A stretch of DNA of 24,147 nt from CANHEE01 sp043777755 (GCA_043777755.1 JAYWHK010000189.1:1-24147); one strand, 5' to 3'. Numbered from the stretch's first letter, positions 1 to 7,456 are shown. Numbers and translations: made by a program. The notes: generated from the sequence alone by a model not told the origin.

Positions 1-65
1 TAACTTTCTCCGAAGGAGTCCTTTGGACCTTATAGTCAGCTATTTATCACTTTTTTCTCAACGAC

Positions 66-100
66 AAAATAACCACGTTTATTTCTATACGCCTGCTTAC
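66..100 (+). repeat. Interspersed repeat, copy 1
   Basis: Bases 66-89 are an exact reverse complement of 13384-13407 (24 of 24), and the similarity continues to about base 100 with three mismatches (roughly 32 of 35, against 13373-13407). The two copies lie in opposite orientation 13.3 kb apart, both in intergenic DNA. Neither flank shows a transposase or other mobile gene. The element is too short to identify. Confidence 0.7.
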
Positions 101-109
101 GTGCAAGCC

Positions 110-139
110 ACATTCTAACAATATAACATTCTAACAATA
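110..139 (+). repeat. Direct repeat of 14 bp just upstream of the enoyl-CoA hydratase start
   Basis: The unit ACATTCTAACAATA occurs at 110-123 and again at 126-139 (period 16). The second copy ends seven bases before the ATG at 147, so the pair forms the upstream leader of the next gene. No function can be assigned. Confidence 0.7.
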
Positions 140-146
140 AAAAAAT

Positions 147-929
147 ATGACTTACGAAATTTTAAAAATAGAAGAAGAAAACGGGATAATCCTCGTAACC
201 ATCAACCGTGAAAAAGCCTTGAACGCTTTGAATTACCAAACATTCTCCGAATTAGACCATCTTTTTGGAACAGATTTGGCACAACGCATTGATTTCAAAG
301 GCGTTATCATTACAGGTGCAGGCGATAGAGCCTTCGTTGCAGGAGCGGATATTAAAGAGTTTTCAACGCTTGATGCAGCGATGGGGTCTCAATTATCCAA
401 ACGAGGACAAGATATTTTTTTCAAAATAGAACGTTTTCATCGCCCTGTCATTGCTGCGGTGAACGGTTTTGCCTTAGGCGGCGGCTGCGAACTGGCACTG
501 GCTTGTCACTTGCGAATTGCGGGCGAAAAAGCAAAATTCGGCTTGCCAGAAGTCAATTTGGGAATTATTCCTGGTTATGGTGGCACACAACGTTTGGTCA
601 ATTACGTTGGAAAAACCAAGGCAATGGAACTCATTCTGACCACCGATATGATAGACGCTGCCGAAGCCTTGCGCTTAGGTTTGGTGAACGCTGTTGTTGA
701 AGTAGGACAAGAAGTTGAAAAAGCAAAAGCAATGCTGGTGAAAATTGGCGAAAAAGCACCCGTCGCAGTCGCAAATGTCATCAAAGCCATCAATGCGTCT
801 TTTGAAGATGGCGTGAATGGCTACGAAACAGAGTACAGCGCATTTGGCGAAATCTGCGAAACGCAAGACTTCAAAGAAGGTGCAGCGGCATTTGTCGAAA
901 AACGAAAAGCTGTTTTTGTAGGAAAATAA
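147..929 (+). CDS. Enoyl-CoA hydratase / crotonase family protein
   Basis: This is a 260-residue single-domain crotonase, the usual length for the family. It probably hydrates trans-2-enoyl-CoA to 3-hydroxyacyl-CoA in the cytoplasm, as in fatty-acid or butanoate metabolism. The oxyanion-hole segment AFVAGADIKEF is at about residues 62-72 and the second one, NGFALGGGCELALAC, at 106-120. Both acidic residues needed for hydratase activity are present: Glu115 in GGGCE and Glu135 in GLPEVNLG, matching Glu144 and Glu164 of rat mitochondrial hydratase. IIPGYGGTQRL follows at 140-150. The ATG at 147 has an A-rich leader and gives a complete N-terminus. It stands alone, with no acyl-CoA dehydrogenase or thiolase nearby, so the physiological substrate is open. 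Other crotonase activities are possible, but the two Glu residues favour hydratase. Confidence 0.93.
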   Translation: MTYEILKIEEENGIILVTINREKALNALNYQTFSELDHLFGTDLAQRIDFKGVIITGAGDRAFVAGADIKEFSTLDAAMGSQLSKRGQDIFFKIERFHRPVIAAVNGFALGGGCELALACHLRIAGEKAKFGLPEVNLGIIPGYGGTQRLVNYVGKTKAMELILTTDMIDAAEALRLGLVNAVVEVGQEVEKAKAMLVKIGEKAPVAVANVIKAINASFEDGVNGYETEYSAFGEICETQDFKEGAAAFVEKRKAVFVGK

Positions 930-1071
930 GACATCATAATATACACAACGGATATTGGTTAATTAGATATTAAAGATATTGCAAACGTTTGGTATTCAAT
1001 ATTTTGCATAAATACAAAATCTCAAAACCACTTTCCGATGTGTATATTTAATAACAAGCCAAGCGGAAAAA

Positions 1072-1416
1072 ATGAAAAAACGCCTATTTATTCCATTGAT
1101 TTATGTTGTAGTCACAAGTATAATCTTATTTGGAATTACTAATTTAATTCCTAATTTGCCATTAGAATATAAGAGAACAGCTTGGTATAATCCAGTTTTG
1201 AGTATTATCATTTTCTTACCAAGCACCTGTTTGTTTCATGCTTTATTTGTCATATTTTGTCCTACTACTGAAATATTCGGAATGGAAACTTTTTTTCGCA
1301 GAGAGGAACACCGCAGATTGAGAACTTTATTAGGTTGGCGATTTACAATTGTCGAATTTTTATTTCAGTTACTTTGGCTTGTTTTCGCAGCTACAATAAT
1401 GTTTTTGTGTATATAA
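1072..1416 (+). CDS. Small integral membrane protein, function unknown
   Basis: This 114-residue protein begins MKKRLFIPLIYVVVT and has three hydrophobic segments at about residues 5-25, 42-63 and 91-113. A charged, arginine-rich stretch (RREEHRRLRTLLGWR) lies between the second and third segments at about 76-90. I do not recognise a family. The start at 1072 follows an A-rich leader and supplies the basic N-terminus expected for the first membrane helix. It is a single gene, 142 bases downstream of the hydratase and followed by a 377-base spacer. That it is coding is supported by the coherent membrane topology and normal codon use; nothing shows its function. Confidence 0.7.
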   Translation: MKKRLFIPLIYVVVTSIILFGITNLIPNLPLEYKRTAWYNPVLSIIIFLPSTCLFHALFVIFCPTTEIFGMETFFRREEHRRLRTLLGWRFTIVEFLFQLLWLVFAATIMFLCI

Positions 1417-1793
1417 ACACTAAGGTTTGAAAGCATAGGCAAACTAATAAAAGAATATTAAAATTGGCAGAAATACTGAGTGGTAAATGAATCTTACTAT
1501 CAAGAAAAAATGTTTAATTGTAAATTGATACAATTTTTTAAATAATTTTTTCTATTTTGAAAAACCAAAAAAACATTAGTAAATCGCTAAAAACTTCATT
1601 CTTAATTCCTTATACAAATGATTAATTCCATTTTATTGAAGAAATCAAATAGAATGAAATAAAATACTAAATTTTTTTGAAAAAAAATCAATAAAAGTTT
1701 GGAAATGTGATTGCGCTCGTTGTATCTTTGTGCGCTGAAAGGAAAAAGGGTATAATTATTCTTAAAAAATAAGCCCGAATTTCTACATCAAAC
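1417..1793. other. AT-rich intergenic region before the tRNA/ribosomal protein block
   Basis: No open reading frame of useful size is present. The only feature I see is the promoter at 1699-1730. The rest is A/T-rich with homopolymer runs. Confidence 0.6.
1699..1730 (+). promoter_or_regulatory. Bacteroidota-type promoter for tRNA-Arg and the rpmB block
   Basis: TTG at 1699-1701 and TATCTTTG at 1723-1730 match the -33 and -7 elements (TTG ... TAnnTTTG) with a 21-base spacer. Transcription would start near 1736, about 58 bases before the tRNA. No other match to the -7 element lies between the tRNA and rpmB, so the tRNA and the ribosomal protein genes are probably one transcript. Confidence 0.65.
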
Positions 1794-1867
1794 GGCTGCG
1801 TAGCTCAATTGGATAGAGCATCTGACTACGGATCAGAAGGTTTGAGGTTCGAATCCTCACGCGGTCA
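1794..1867 (+). tRNA. tRNA-Arg (anticodon ACG)
   Basis: A full cloverleaf can be drawn. The acceptor stem is GGCTGCG/CGCGGTC with two G-U pairs, the D stem GCTC/GAGC, the anticodon stem TCTGA/TCAGA with loop CTACGGA, and the T stem TGAGG/CCTCA with loop TTCGAAT. The anticodon in the loop is ACG, read as ICG after deamination, for CGU/CGC/CGA. The discriminator base is A1867 and CCA is not encoded. It lies 41 bases upstream of rpmB and is probably cleaved from the same transcript. Confidence 0.95.
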
Positions 1868-1908
1868 CTAACATTTATTTAACATAAAAACCACTAAACA
1901 TTTTCGTC

Positions 1909-2163
1909 ATGTCTAAGGTGTGTGAATTAACTGGCAAACGTCCTATTACAGGAAATAATGTGAGCCACTCAAACAGAAAAACGCGTCGTCGTTTTATTCC
2001 AAATATCCAACGCAAAAAGTTTTTTGTTCCGGAAATTAATGATTTTGTAGAATTGCGAGTTGCAGCTTCGGCTATCCGTACTATCAATAAATTAGGTGTG
2101 TACGCTTACGTAAAGAAGTTGGAGAAAAAAGGAGAATTTCCTGCAATCGCTTTTGAAGATTAA
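1909..2163 (+). CDS. rpmB: 50S ribosomal protein L28
   Basis: This 84-residue protein starts MSKVCELTGKRPITGNNVSH, the L28 signature, followed by the basic segment NRKTRRRFIPNIQRK. Bacteroidota L28 proteins have this length, including the ending in GEFPAIAFED. It is a large-subunit ribosomal protein. The ATG at 1909 is the only sensible start. It is the first protein gene of the block that continues with L33 and the DUF4295 protein, with 113 bases to the next gene. Confidence 0.97.
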   Translation: MSKVCELTGKRPITGNNVSHSNRKTRRRFIPNIQRKKFFVPEINDFVELRVAASAIRTINKLGVYAYVKKLEKKGEFPAIAFED

Positions 2164-2194
2164 TTGTTTCGACAATAAAAATCCAAAAAAAGGC

Positions 2195-2220
2195 AAAATT
2201 ATACATTAGGTATAATTTTT
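2195..2220 (+). promoter_or_regulatory. Weak hairpin between rpmB and rpmG
   Basis: AAAATTATAC (2195-2204) pairs perfectly with GTATAATTTT (2210-2219) around a five-base loop and is followed by T-rich sequence. With one G-C pair in ten it is a poor terminator. It may attenuate read-through or mark an mRNA processing site between L28 and L33. Confidence 0.35.
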
Positions 2221-2276
2221 AATTTTATTTTTTCTAAAATTAAAATCCATATCGGCAAGGTCGATTATACAATACA

Positions 2277-2465
2277 ATGGCAAAGAAATCAAAAGGTAAT
2301 AGAATTCAAGTAATCCTTGAATGTACCGAACACAAAGCATCTGGACAGCCAGGAACATCTCGTTACATCACTGAGAAGAATCGTAAGAACACTCCTGATC
2401 GTATCGAAATGAGAAAGTACAATCCTACTTTACGTAAGGTAACTGTACACAAAGAAATTAAATAA
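2277..2465 (+). CDS. rpmG: 50S ribosomal protein L33
   Basis: This 62-residue protein reads MAKKSKGNRIQVILECTEH, then TSRYITEKNRKNTPDRIEMRKYNPTLRK in two parts, which is bacterial L33. Only one cysteine (Cys16) is seen, so it is the zinc-independent form without paired CxxC motifs. It is a large-subunit protein near the E site. It follows rpmB in the order usual for Bacteroidota and is 87 bases upstream of the DUF4295 gene. Confidence 0.97.
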   Translation: MAKKSKGNRIQVILECTEHKASGQPGTSRYITEKNRKNTPDRIEMRKYNPTLRKVTVHKEIK

Positions 2466-2552
2466 TATTCAGTTGAATACTTGAATCCGTTAGTTTTTTT
2501 ATTAAAATTAACGCCAACAGTTCAATCATCATAATCAACTCAATTAAAAAAA

Positions 2553-2729
2553 ATGGCAAAGAAAGTATCAAAAAACTCGAAAATTGCTTCTCGTGCGGCT
2601 AACATGGGTTCTGGTAAAGACCACGTTAAAGTTATTAAAAGTGTAAAGAATCCTGAAACGGGTCATTATTCTTTCCGTGAGCAAATCGTTCATAAAGATA
2701 AAGTTAAGGATTTCTTCGCAGCGAAGTAA
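2553..2729 (+). CDS. DUF4295 small basic ribosome-associated protein (probably bL38)
   Basis: This 58-residue gene reads MAKKVSKNSKIASRAANMGS and ends REQIVHKDKVKDFFAAK. It has the Lys-rich composition of a ribosomal protein and matches what I know of the Bacteroidota-specific family DUF4295. From memory, this family was seen as an extra large-subunit protein (bL38) in the Flavobacterium johnsoniae ribosome; I am fairly but not fully sure of that name. Its place directly after rpmB and rpmG, ahead of ftsY, is the standard arrangement in the phylum. The ATG follows an A-rich leader with no Shine-Dalgarno, as expected. A strong terminator begins 40 bases after its stop. Confidence 0.9.
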   Translation: MAKKVSKNSKIASRAANMGSGKDHVKVIKSVKNPETGHYSFREQIVHKDKVKDFFAAK

Positions 2730-2768
2730 TCTTTACCCTAACACGTTTAAGGGCTATACAATATAAAC

Positions 2769-2805
2769 GGCTTTTCTTTGCTAAACCCAAGGAAAAGCCT
2801 TTTTT
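2769..2805 (+). terminator. Intrinsic terminator after the ribosomal protein block
   Basis: GGCTTTTCTTTG (2769-2780) pairs with CAAGGAAAAGCC (2788-2799), one G-T pair included, around a seven-base loop, followed by six T. It separates the L28/L33/DUF4295 transcript from ftsY. Confidence 0.85.
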
Positions 2806-2830
2806 CGTTGCTGCAAATCATTTTTCAAAT

Positions 2831-2858
2831 AGTGAACAATAAACAGTGAACAATACAG
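2831..2858 (+). repeat. Degenerate heptad repeat upstream of ftsY
   Basis: Seven-base periodicity runs through this stretch: AGTGAAC, AATAAAC, AGTGAAC, AATACAG (rotated: ACAATAA, ACAGTGA, ACAATAC). The units resemble those at 4341-4375 and 9425-9459, so the three loci look like one family of intergenic heptad repeats. Confidence 0.6.
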
Positions 2859-2978
2859 CCATTTTATACACTATTTTTTTAGTTATTTAATGTTTGTCAT
2901 TGTTTGAAATGGTTCTAACTAATTGAAAACCAAAGCAATACAACAATTATAAGCAATAGCAAACTTTTAAAACAATGT

Positions 2979-3002
2979 ATTTAACAATTTAACCATTTAA
3001 CG
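2979..3002 (+). repeat. Three 8-bp units ATTTAACN before ftsY
   Basis: ATTTAACA, ATTTAACC and ATTTAACG stand head to tail, ending four bases before the ATG of ftsY. They form its immediate leader. Chance in AT-rich DNA is possible. Confidence 0.4.
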
Positions 3003-3006
3003 CACG

Positions 3007-4212
3007 ATGTCCTTTTTTAAAAAATTATTTTCACGAGGAAAAGAAGAAGCTGTTCCAGTAGTAGAAGTTATTGAGGAAGTAGCCACGACTCCGGTAGTAG
3101 AAGAAACCGTAGCTGAAGAATCTATTGAAGCGCAATCAACAGTTGTAGCTGAACCAGACATTATTGAACCAACTGAAACCGTAACTCCTGCGATAGAAGT
3201 AGAGAAACCACAGTTTGTAACGCCGACTCCTGTTGTGGAGAAGCCAAAAGAAGGTGGATTTTTCTCAAAAATATTTTCTTCTCGTGAAAAAGAAGAAGAT
3301 CTTGACAAAGGACTTGAAAAAACCAAAGAAGGCTTTTTCTCAAAAATATCAAAAGCCATCGCTGGAAAATCCACGATTGACATTGATGTGTTAGATGAAG
3401 TAGAGAATATCTTGATTTCTTCTGATGTAGGATTGGAAACAACCGTCAAAATCATAGATAGAATCGAAGGAAGAGTGAAGCGTGATAAATACTTGACAAC
3501 CAATGAGTTAGATGGTATTATGAAAGAGGAAATTGTCGCTATCTTGGCTGAAAATGAACAAGAAGTCTATACCGATTTTGGAGATTTTAAAGGTAAAAAG
3601 CCTTACATTATCATGGTTGTTGGTGTGAATGGTGTTGGAAAAACGACAACTATTGGAAAATTGGCGTATCAATTCCGTCAAAAAGGTAAAAAAGTAGTTT
3701 TGGGAGCTGGCGATACTTTCCGTGCTGCTGCGGTGAGTCAATTACAGATTTGGGCGGAGCGAAATGGTTGTGATTTTTACGACAAAGGCATGAATACTGA
3801 CCCTGCGGCAGTCGCTTACGAAACGACAAAATACGCCATAGACAACAATTGTGATGTGGCGATTATTGATACTGCTGGTCGTTTGCACAACAAAACCAGT
3901 TTGATGCAAGAGCTGACAAAAATAAAAAACTCTATCGGAAAGGCTTTTCCTGGCGCACCGCACGAGGTTTTATTGATTTTAGATGCAACAACAGGACAAA
4001 ATGCCATCGAACAATGCAAGCAATTCACGGCAGCAACAGAAGTATCTGCGCTGGCTTTGACAAAATTAGATGGAACTGCAAAAGGTGGCGTTGCCATCGG
4101 TATTTCTGACCAATTCAAAGTACCTATCAAATACATTGGCGTTGGGGAATCCATCGAAAAACTACAAATTTTTAATAAAAAAGCATTTGTAGAGTCGTTG
4201 TTTAAGAAGTAA
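3007..4212 (+). CDS. ftsY: Signal recognition particle receptor FtsY
   Basis: FtsY is the membrane-associated GTPase that docks SRP-bound ribosomes at the Sec translocon. The protein has 401 residues. It has an acidic, low-complexity A region (about 13-108), the helical N domain (about 110-195) and the G domain. GTPase motifs are GVNGVGKTT at 206-214, DTFRAAAVSQL at 236-246, DTAGR at 288-292 and TKLDGTAKGG at 352-361, and the C-terminal helix contains GVGESIEKLQIF. The long acidic tail makes it about 80-90 residues longer than a compact FtsY. Three similar amphipathic segments occur: SFFKKLFS (2-9), GFFSKIFS (84-91) and GFFSKISK (109-116), likely lipid-binding. The gene has its own leader after a terminator and ends at a perfect hairpin. 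Confidence 0.97.
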   Translation: MSFFKKLFSRGKEEAVPVVEVIEEVATTPVVEETVAEESIEAQSTVVAEPDIIEPTETVTPAIEVEKPQFVTPTPVVEKPKEGGFFSKIFSSREKEEDLDKGLEKTKEGFFSKISKAIAGKSTIDIDVLDEVENILISSDVGLETTVKIIDRIEGRVKRDKYLTTNELDGIMKEEIVAILAENEQEVYTDFGDFKGKKPYIIMVVGVNGVGKTTTIGKLAYQFRQKGKKVVLGAGDTFRAAAVSQLQIWAERNGCDFYDKGMNTDPAAVAYETTKYAIDNNCDVAIIDTAGRLHNKTSLMQELTKIKNSIGKAFPGAPHEVLLILDATTGQNAIEQCKQFTAATEVSALALTKLDGTAKGGVAIGISDQFKVPIKYIGVGESIEKLQIFNKKAFVESLFKK

Positions 4213-4249
4213 AAAAAGACCGTTTGGAAAATCCAAACGGTCTTTTTTT
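4211..4249 (+). terminator. Perfect 18-bp bidirectional terminator after ftsY
   Basis: Bases 4211-4228 pair without a mismatch with 4232-4249 around the loop AAA. The core is GACCGTTTGGA/TCCAAACGGTC with A7 and T7 flanks. The stem overlaps the last two bases of the ftsY stop codon. It can act on either strand. Confidence 0.93.
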
Positions 4250-4270
4250 GAAAAAAAACAGTTTTAAATT

Positions 4271-4300
4271 TTGTATAAACAAAAAAAAGTGTTATCTTTG
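4271..4300 (+). promoter_or_regulatory. Promoter of the metalloprotease operon
   Basis: TTG at 4271-4273 and TATCTTTG at 4293-4300 are separated by 19 bases, an excellent match to the Bacteroidota TTG-N19-TAnnTTTG promoter. The predicted start near 4306-4308 gives a leader of about 28 bases to the ATG at 4335, and excludes the ATG at 4305 as a normal start. Confidence 0.8.
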
Positions 4301-4334
4301 ATTAATGTTTAACCAAAATACATTTTTTATTATC

Positions 4335-6219
4335 ATGATTACAACGCACAACGCACAACGCACAACGCACAACGGTATTTCCATGCTTAATTGTGGCGAT
4401 TTCTTTATTATTCGCTCTTCCTCTTTTTAGCCAAAAGAGTTTTTTCTCAAAAATACCTATGAGTGAATTAGACCCTACGCAACAAGAATTAATACAAAAT
4501 TTATCACACTGGGAAGGTGTGTATAAAACGGAACTTGTTAGTGTGGCTTCTCTAAAACAATCTGTTCAAAATGAAGGATTCAAATTTACGCTCCCATCAA
4601 TGGACGAATCTTTTATAGAAACGTCCAAAATTCACAGCACTTTCTCAGAAGGTACTTTTGAATGGGGTGGTAGAATTGACAATTCTACTGGTTATGTATT
4701 ATTTCGAGAAACACCTATTGGCACATCTGGTTTTATTTCATTAGAAAATGGTGACAATGTCCACGTTTTTCCAATCACTCGGGATAAGTCGGTATTGTTA
4801 TATGAGAATCCTGAATTGATAGCGAAAGGTAAAAAATGTGGCAGTGAAATAGACCCAACAGATGAGGTTTTGCAACAAAGTATCAAATGTGATGCAAAAC
4901 CTGTTTGTGAAATGAGCAATTGTTCCGCAGTAATTAGAGTTTTGATACTGATGGATAAAACCGCTATTGATAAAATGCTTGGCACATCGGCTTCTAATCC
5001 TGCTATGGTAAACGCATTATTGAGTCAAACATTGATACTACCTTTTAGCGTTCAAGTTGCTTTTGTAAACAGTGGTATAACTAATGTCCAAATAGTTCCA
5101 ATTATTGAAACATTTGATTTTAAATTTGGTACTGACCCAGACTTTATGACGGGTGATCTAATTAAATTTGAATCAGATGTAAAAGTAAATATTTTAAAGA
5201 AAAAACACCAAGCTGATATTACGATGTTGCTTACAGGGAAATCATATACAAAGGATTTTGGATTAGCAACAGGTAATGTTGATATAATACCTCCATCTTC
5301 TAAGACTTCGTATGCACTTGTAGATGTAACCAGGGCACTCAATGATTTGGTTTTTGCACATGAATTGGGACATTTATTAGGAGCGCAACATGAAGCCGAT
5401 GATTATTTTGGCAAGTGTAAAGAATTGTGTAACCATGGATTTATTTTAGACAATGATTCTCGAACAATAATGACTAAATACAAAAAAGGGAATAAACCTA
5501 TTTTGAATTTTTCTAATCCTAATATTATGGTAAATGGTTTTCCTTCGGGAGACCCAAGTACTGCTTTCAATGCGGGTATAATTAGTGGAAGTGCTTGTTC
5601 TGTTGCAAATTATGTTCCTAATGTCGCTAATATTAATCCTATCGTTGAAATATACAATAGCAAGGCTTGTGAAAATGAATACTTTAACATTTGTGTGTCA
5701 ATAACAAGTCCTCAAAATATGCTTTCATTAGCTCCTCCTTACACGTATGAATGGACTTGGTCTGATGGTGGTAATTTTAATAATTTGGGAACGTTTACAA
5801 CAACATCTACAACAGCTTGTATTTCGGTACAACCACCCGTATACAATGATATTTTAGTTCATGTTAAAGTTACTACGGGTTCTAATCACGTATTTACAGA
5901 AACACACAATATTCATTATTATTCCGATTGTAAGGATATTACAATAGGCAATAAAACAAGTGACTTATTAATTAATGCCTATCCCAATCCTGTTTCGTCT
6001 GGATTTACAACAGTTAATATTCGGAGTGTGTCAGATGATAACATTGATTTAACTTTGAGTAATCTTCAAGGAGTCGTAAGTAGTATATCAGGTAGAATTA
6101 CTAACGGTGTATTCGTTTATGATATAGATACGTCAACTTTCCCTTCGGGTATTTATTGGTTACAAGCCAAGACTGACCAATTTAAGGCAGATTATAAAAT
6201 CATTATTGCTAACTTTTAA
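4335..6219 (+). CDS. Secreted zinc metalloprotease with T9SS sorting domain (5' end out of frame in this copy)
   Basis: The main frame is open from 4339 to 6219; counted from the GTG at 4393 it gives 608 residues. A hydrophobic signal segment (LIVAISLLFALPLFSQ) spans the GTG, so GTG would start inside it and leave no basic N-region. The zinc site HELGHLLGAQH at residues 323-333 has the HExxHxxGxxH pattern of metzincins, with a likely Met-turn at Met360 (RTIM). Residues 526-608 start AYPNP and end in a hydrophobic strand, a type A sorting domain exported by the type IX system. The protein should be secreted or bound to the surface and cleave protein; the substrate is unknown. The best start, ATG 4335, lies 28 bases after the predicted transcription start but is one base out of frame because of the 7-bp repeat, and its frame stops at 4428-4430. 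Either expression is switched by repeat number, or a weak GTG/other start is used, or the gene is damaged. Two lipoprotein genes follow after 11 bases. Confidence 0.8.
4341..4375 (+). repeat. Tandem heptanucleotide repeat at the 5' end of the metalloprotease gene
   Basis: Four exact copies of ACAACGC (4341-4368) and a fifth copy with one change (ACAACGG, 4369-4375) start three bases after the ATG at 4335. Because 7 is not a multiple of 3, each gain or loss of a unit shifts the reading frame between that ATG and the signal-peptide sequence at about 4381-4430. Confidence 0.92.
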
Positions 6220-6230
6220 AATCAAATAAA

Positions 6231-6764
6231 ATGAAAAATTTACTATTTTTTTTCATCTTTATTACTTTAATTGCTTGTAATAAAGATGAAGTGGTTATTT
6301 ATAAAGCGTCGGGCGATATTCAATATGGTAACTTGACTGCTTCAAAAAATGGAGAAACATTTGAAGCTGGGTGTTATGCACACTATAATCAATATCTGCC
6401 TAATAATCTTTGGTTCTCAGCTACTACGATTTCTCAAGATTCCTCATTGAGAGAAATTATATCCGTAAGTGTTCCATGGAAATTAGGGGAACACAAAATG
6501 GTTTCAAAAGGTTTTGAAGCGGGATATAGCGGACCAGACTGCTCTTATAGTACTCGTGCGCAAGATGGTGATGTTACAGAATATCGTTATAAAATATGCA
6601 ATAGTAGAAAAAGTATAATAAACGTTACCAAATTGGATACAGTGAATAATTCGATTGAAGGAACATTTGATTTGTACTTTGAGCGAGATGGGAAGAAAAA
6701 TGCAGAAAAACCAAGAAAGGTTTGTTTTGAAAATGGAAAATTTAAAATGCAATATAGGAAATAA
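6231..6764 (+). CDS. Lipoprotein, tandem copy A, function unknown
   Basis: This 177-residue protein begins MKNLLFFFIFITLIACNKDE. The lipobox LIAC places the lipidated cysteine at residue 16, so the mature protein is a cell-envelope lipoprotein. There is no other recognisable motif. The mature part has five further cysteines (including 48, 104, 123 and 165), which could form disulfides. It starts 11 bases after the metalloprotease gene and shares its promoter. It is about 90 percent identical to the next gene (18 differences in 177). I do not recognise the family. A link with the protease, for example as inhibitor, receptor or envelope partner, is inference from the operon only. Confidence 0.85.
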   Translation: MKNLLFFFIFITLIACNKDEVVIYKASGDIQYGNLTASKNGETFEAGCYAHYNQYLPNNLWFSATTISQDSSLREIISVSVPWKLGEHKMVSKGFEAGYSGPDCSYSTRAQDGDVTEYRYKICNSRKSIINVTKLDTVNNSIEGTFDLYFERDGKKNAEKPRKVCFENGKFKMQYRK

Positions 6765-6775
6765 AACCAAATAAA

Positions 6776-7309
6776 ATGAAAAATTTACTATTTTTTTTCA
6801 TCTTTATTACTTTGATTGCTTGCAATAAAGATGAAGTGGTTATTTATAAAGCATCTGGCGATATTCAATATGGTAGTTTTACAGCTTGTAAAAATGGTAA
6901 GGCTTTTGAAGGAGGATGTTATGCCTTACCAAATAAATACCTACCCAACAACCTGTTTTTTGGAGTTTCGACTGTTTCGCAAGATTCCTCATTGAGAGAA
7001 AGCATCTCTGTAAGTGTCCCATGGAAATTAGGGGAGCACAAAATGGTTTCAAAAGGTTTTGAAGCGGGATATAGTGGGCCAGATTGTTCATATAATACCT
7101 TAGCACAAGATGGTGATGTTGCAGAATATCGTTATAAAATATGCAATAGTAGAAAAAGTATAATAAACGTTACCAAATTGGATACAGTGAATAATTCGAT
7201 TGAAGGAACTTTTGATTTGTACTTTGAGCGAGATGGAAAGAAAAATGCAGAAAAACCAAGAAAGGTTTGTTTTGAAAATGGAAAGTTCAAAATGCAATAT
7301 AGGAAGTAG
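6776..7309 (+). CDS. Lipoprotein, tandem copy B, paralogue of the preceding gene
   Basis: Same length and lipobox (Cys16) as copy A, and again an 11-base spacer before it, so the duplication unit included the spacer. Residues 1-33 and 117-177 are identical to copy A, and DNA identity there is nearly complete. Fifteen of the 18 substitutions fall in residues 34-76, including N34S, L35F, S38C, H51L, Y52P, W61F and I76S; the others are at 107, 109 and 116. Copy B has an extra cysteine at 38. The pattern suggests recent duplication with homogenised ends, or selection for change in one surface. It is the last gene of the operon, followed by a terminator. Confidence 0.85.
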   Translation: MKNLLFFFIFITLIACNKDEVVIYKASGDIQYGSFTACKNGKAFEGGCYALPNKYLPNNLFFGVSTVSQDSSLRESISVSVPWKLGEHKMVSKGFEAGYSGPDCSYNTLAQDGDVAEYRYKICNSRKSIINVTKLDTVNNSIEGTFDLYFERDGKKNAEKPRKVCFENGKFKMQYRK

Positions 7310-7315
7310 GAAATT

Positions 7316-7349
7316 AAAATCCCTAACATTCAAAATGTTAGGGATTTTT
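7316..7349 (+). terminator. Terminator of the metalloprotease-lipoprotein operon
   Basis: CCCTAACATT (7321-7330) pairs with AATGTTAGGG (7334-7343) around CAA, and the stem is extended by A4T/AT5 flanks. A T run follows. Confidence 0.9.
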
Positions 7350-7456
7350 TAATTTCCGTTATTTTTTTCTAAAAATTCGCAAAAAAGTATAAAATTCGTT
7401 TGAAACTATGTACTTTTACCTTACAAACCCAGTTTTAGATAAAACAACTAAAAATT

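Noticed and set aside
2..118. Open frame from the left edge ending at 116-118, possibly the tail of an upstream gene
   Set aside because: The 38 residues show no domain, and part of the stretch is the dispersed repeat at 66-100, so coding is not supported.
2831..2858. Possible CRISPR array at the heptad repeats
   Set aside because: Units are 7 bases with no spacers, and no cas gene is present; this is a simple periodic repeat.
3161..3503. Open frames antisense to the ftsY tail
   Set aside because: They mirror the repetitive acidic Glu/Val codons of FtsY and read as low-complexity Ser/Thr or Leu/Gln strings.
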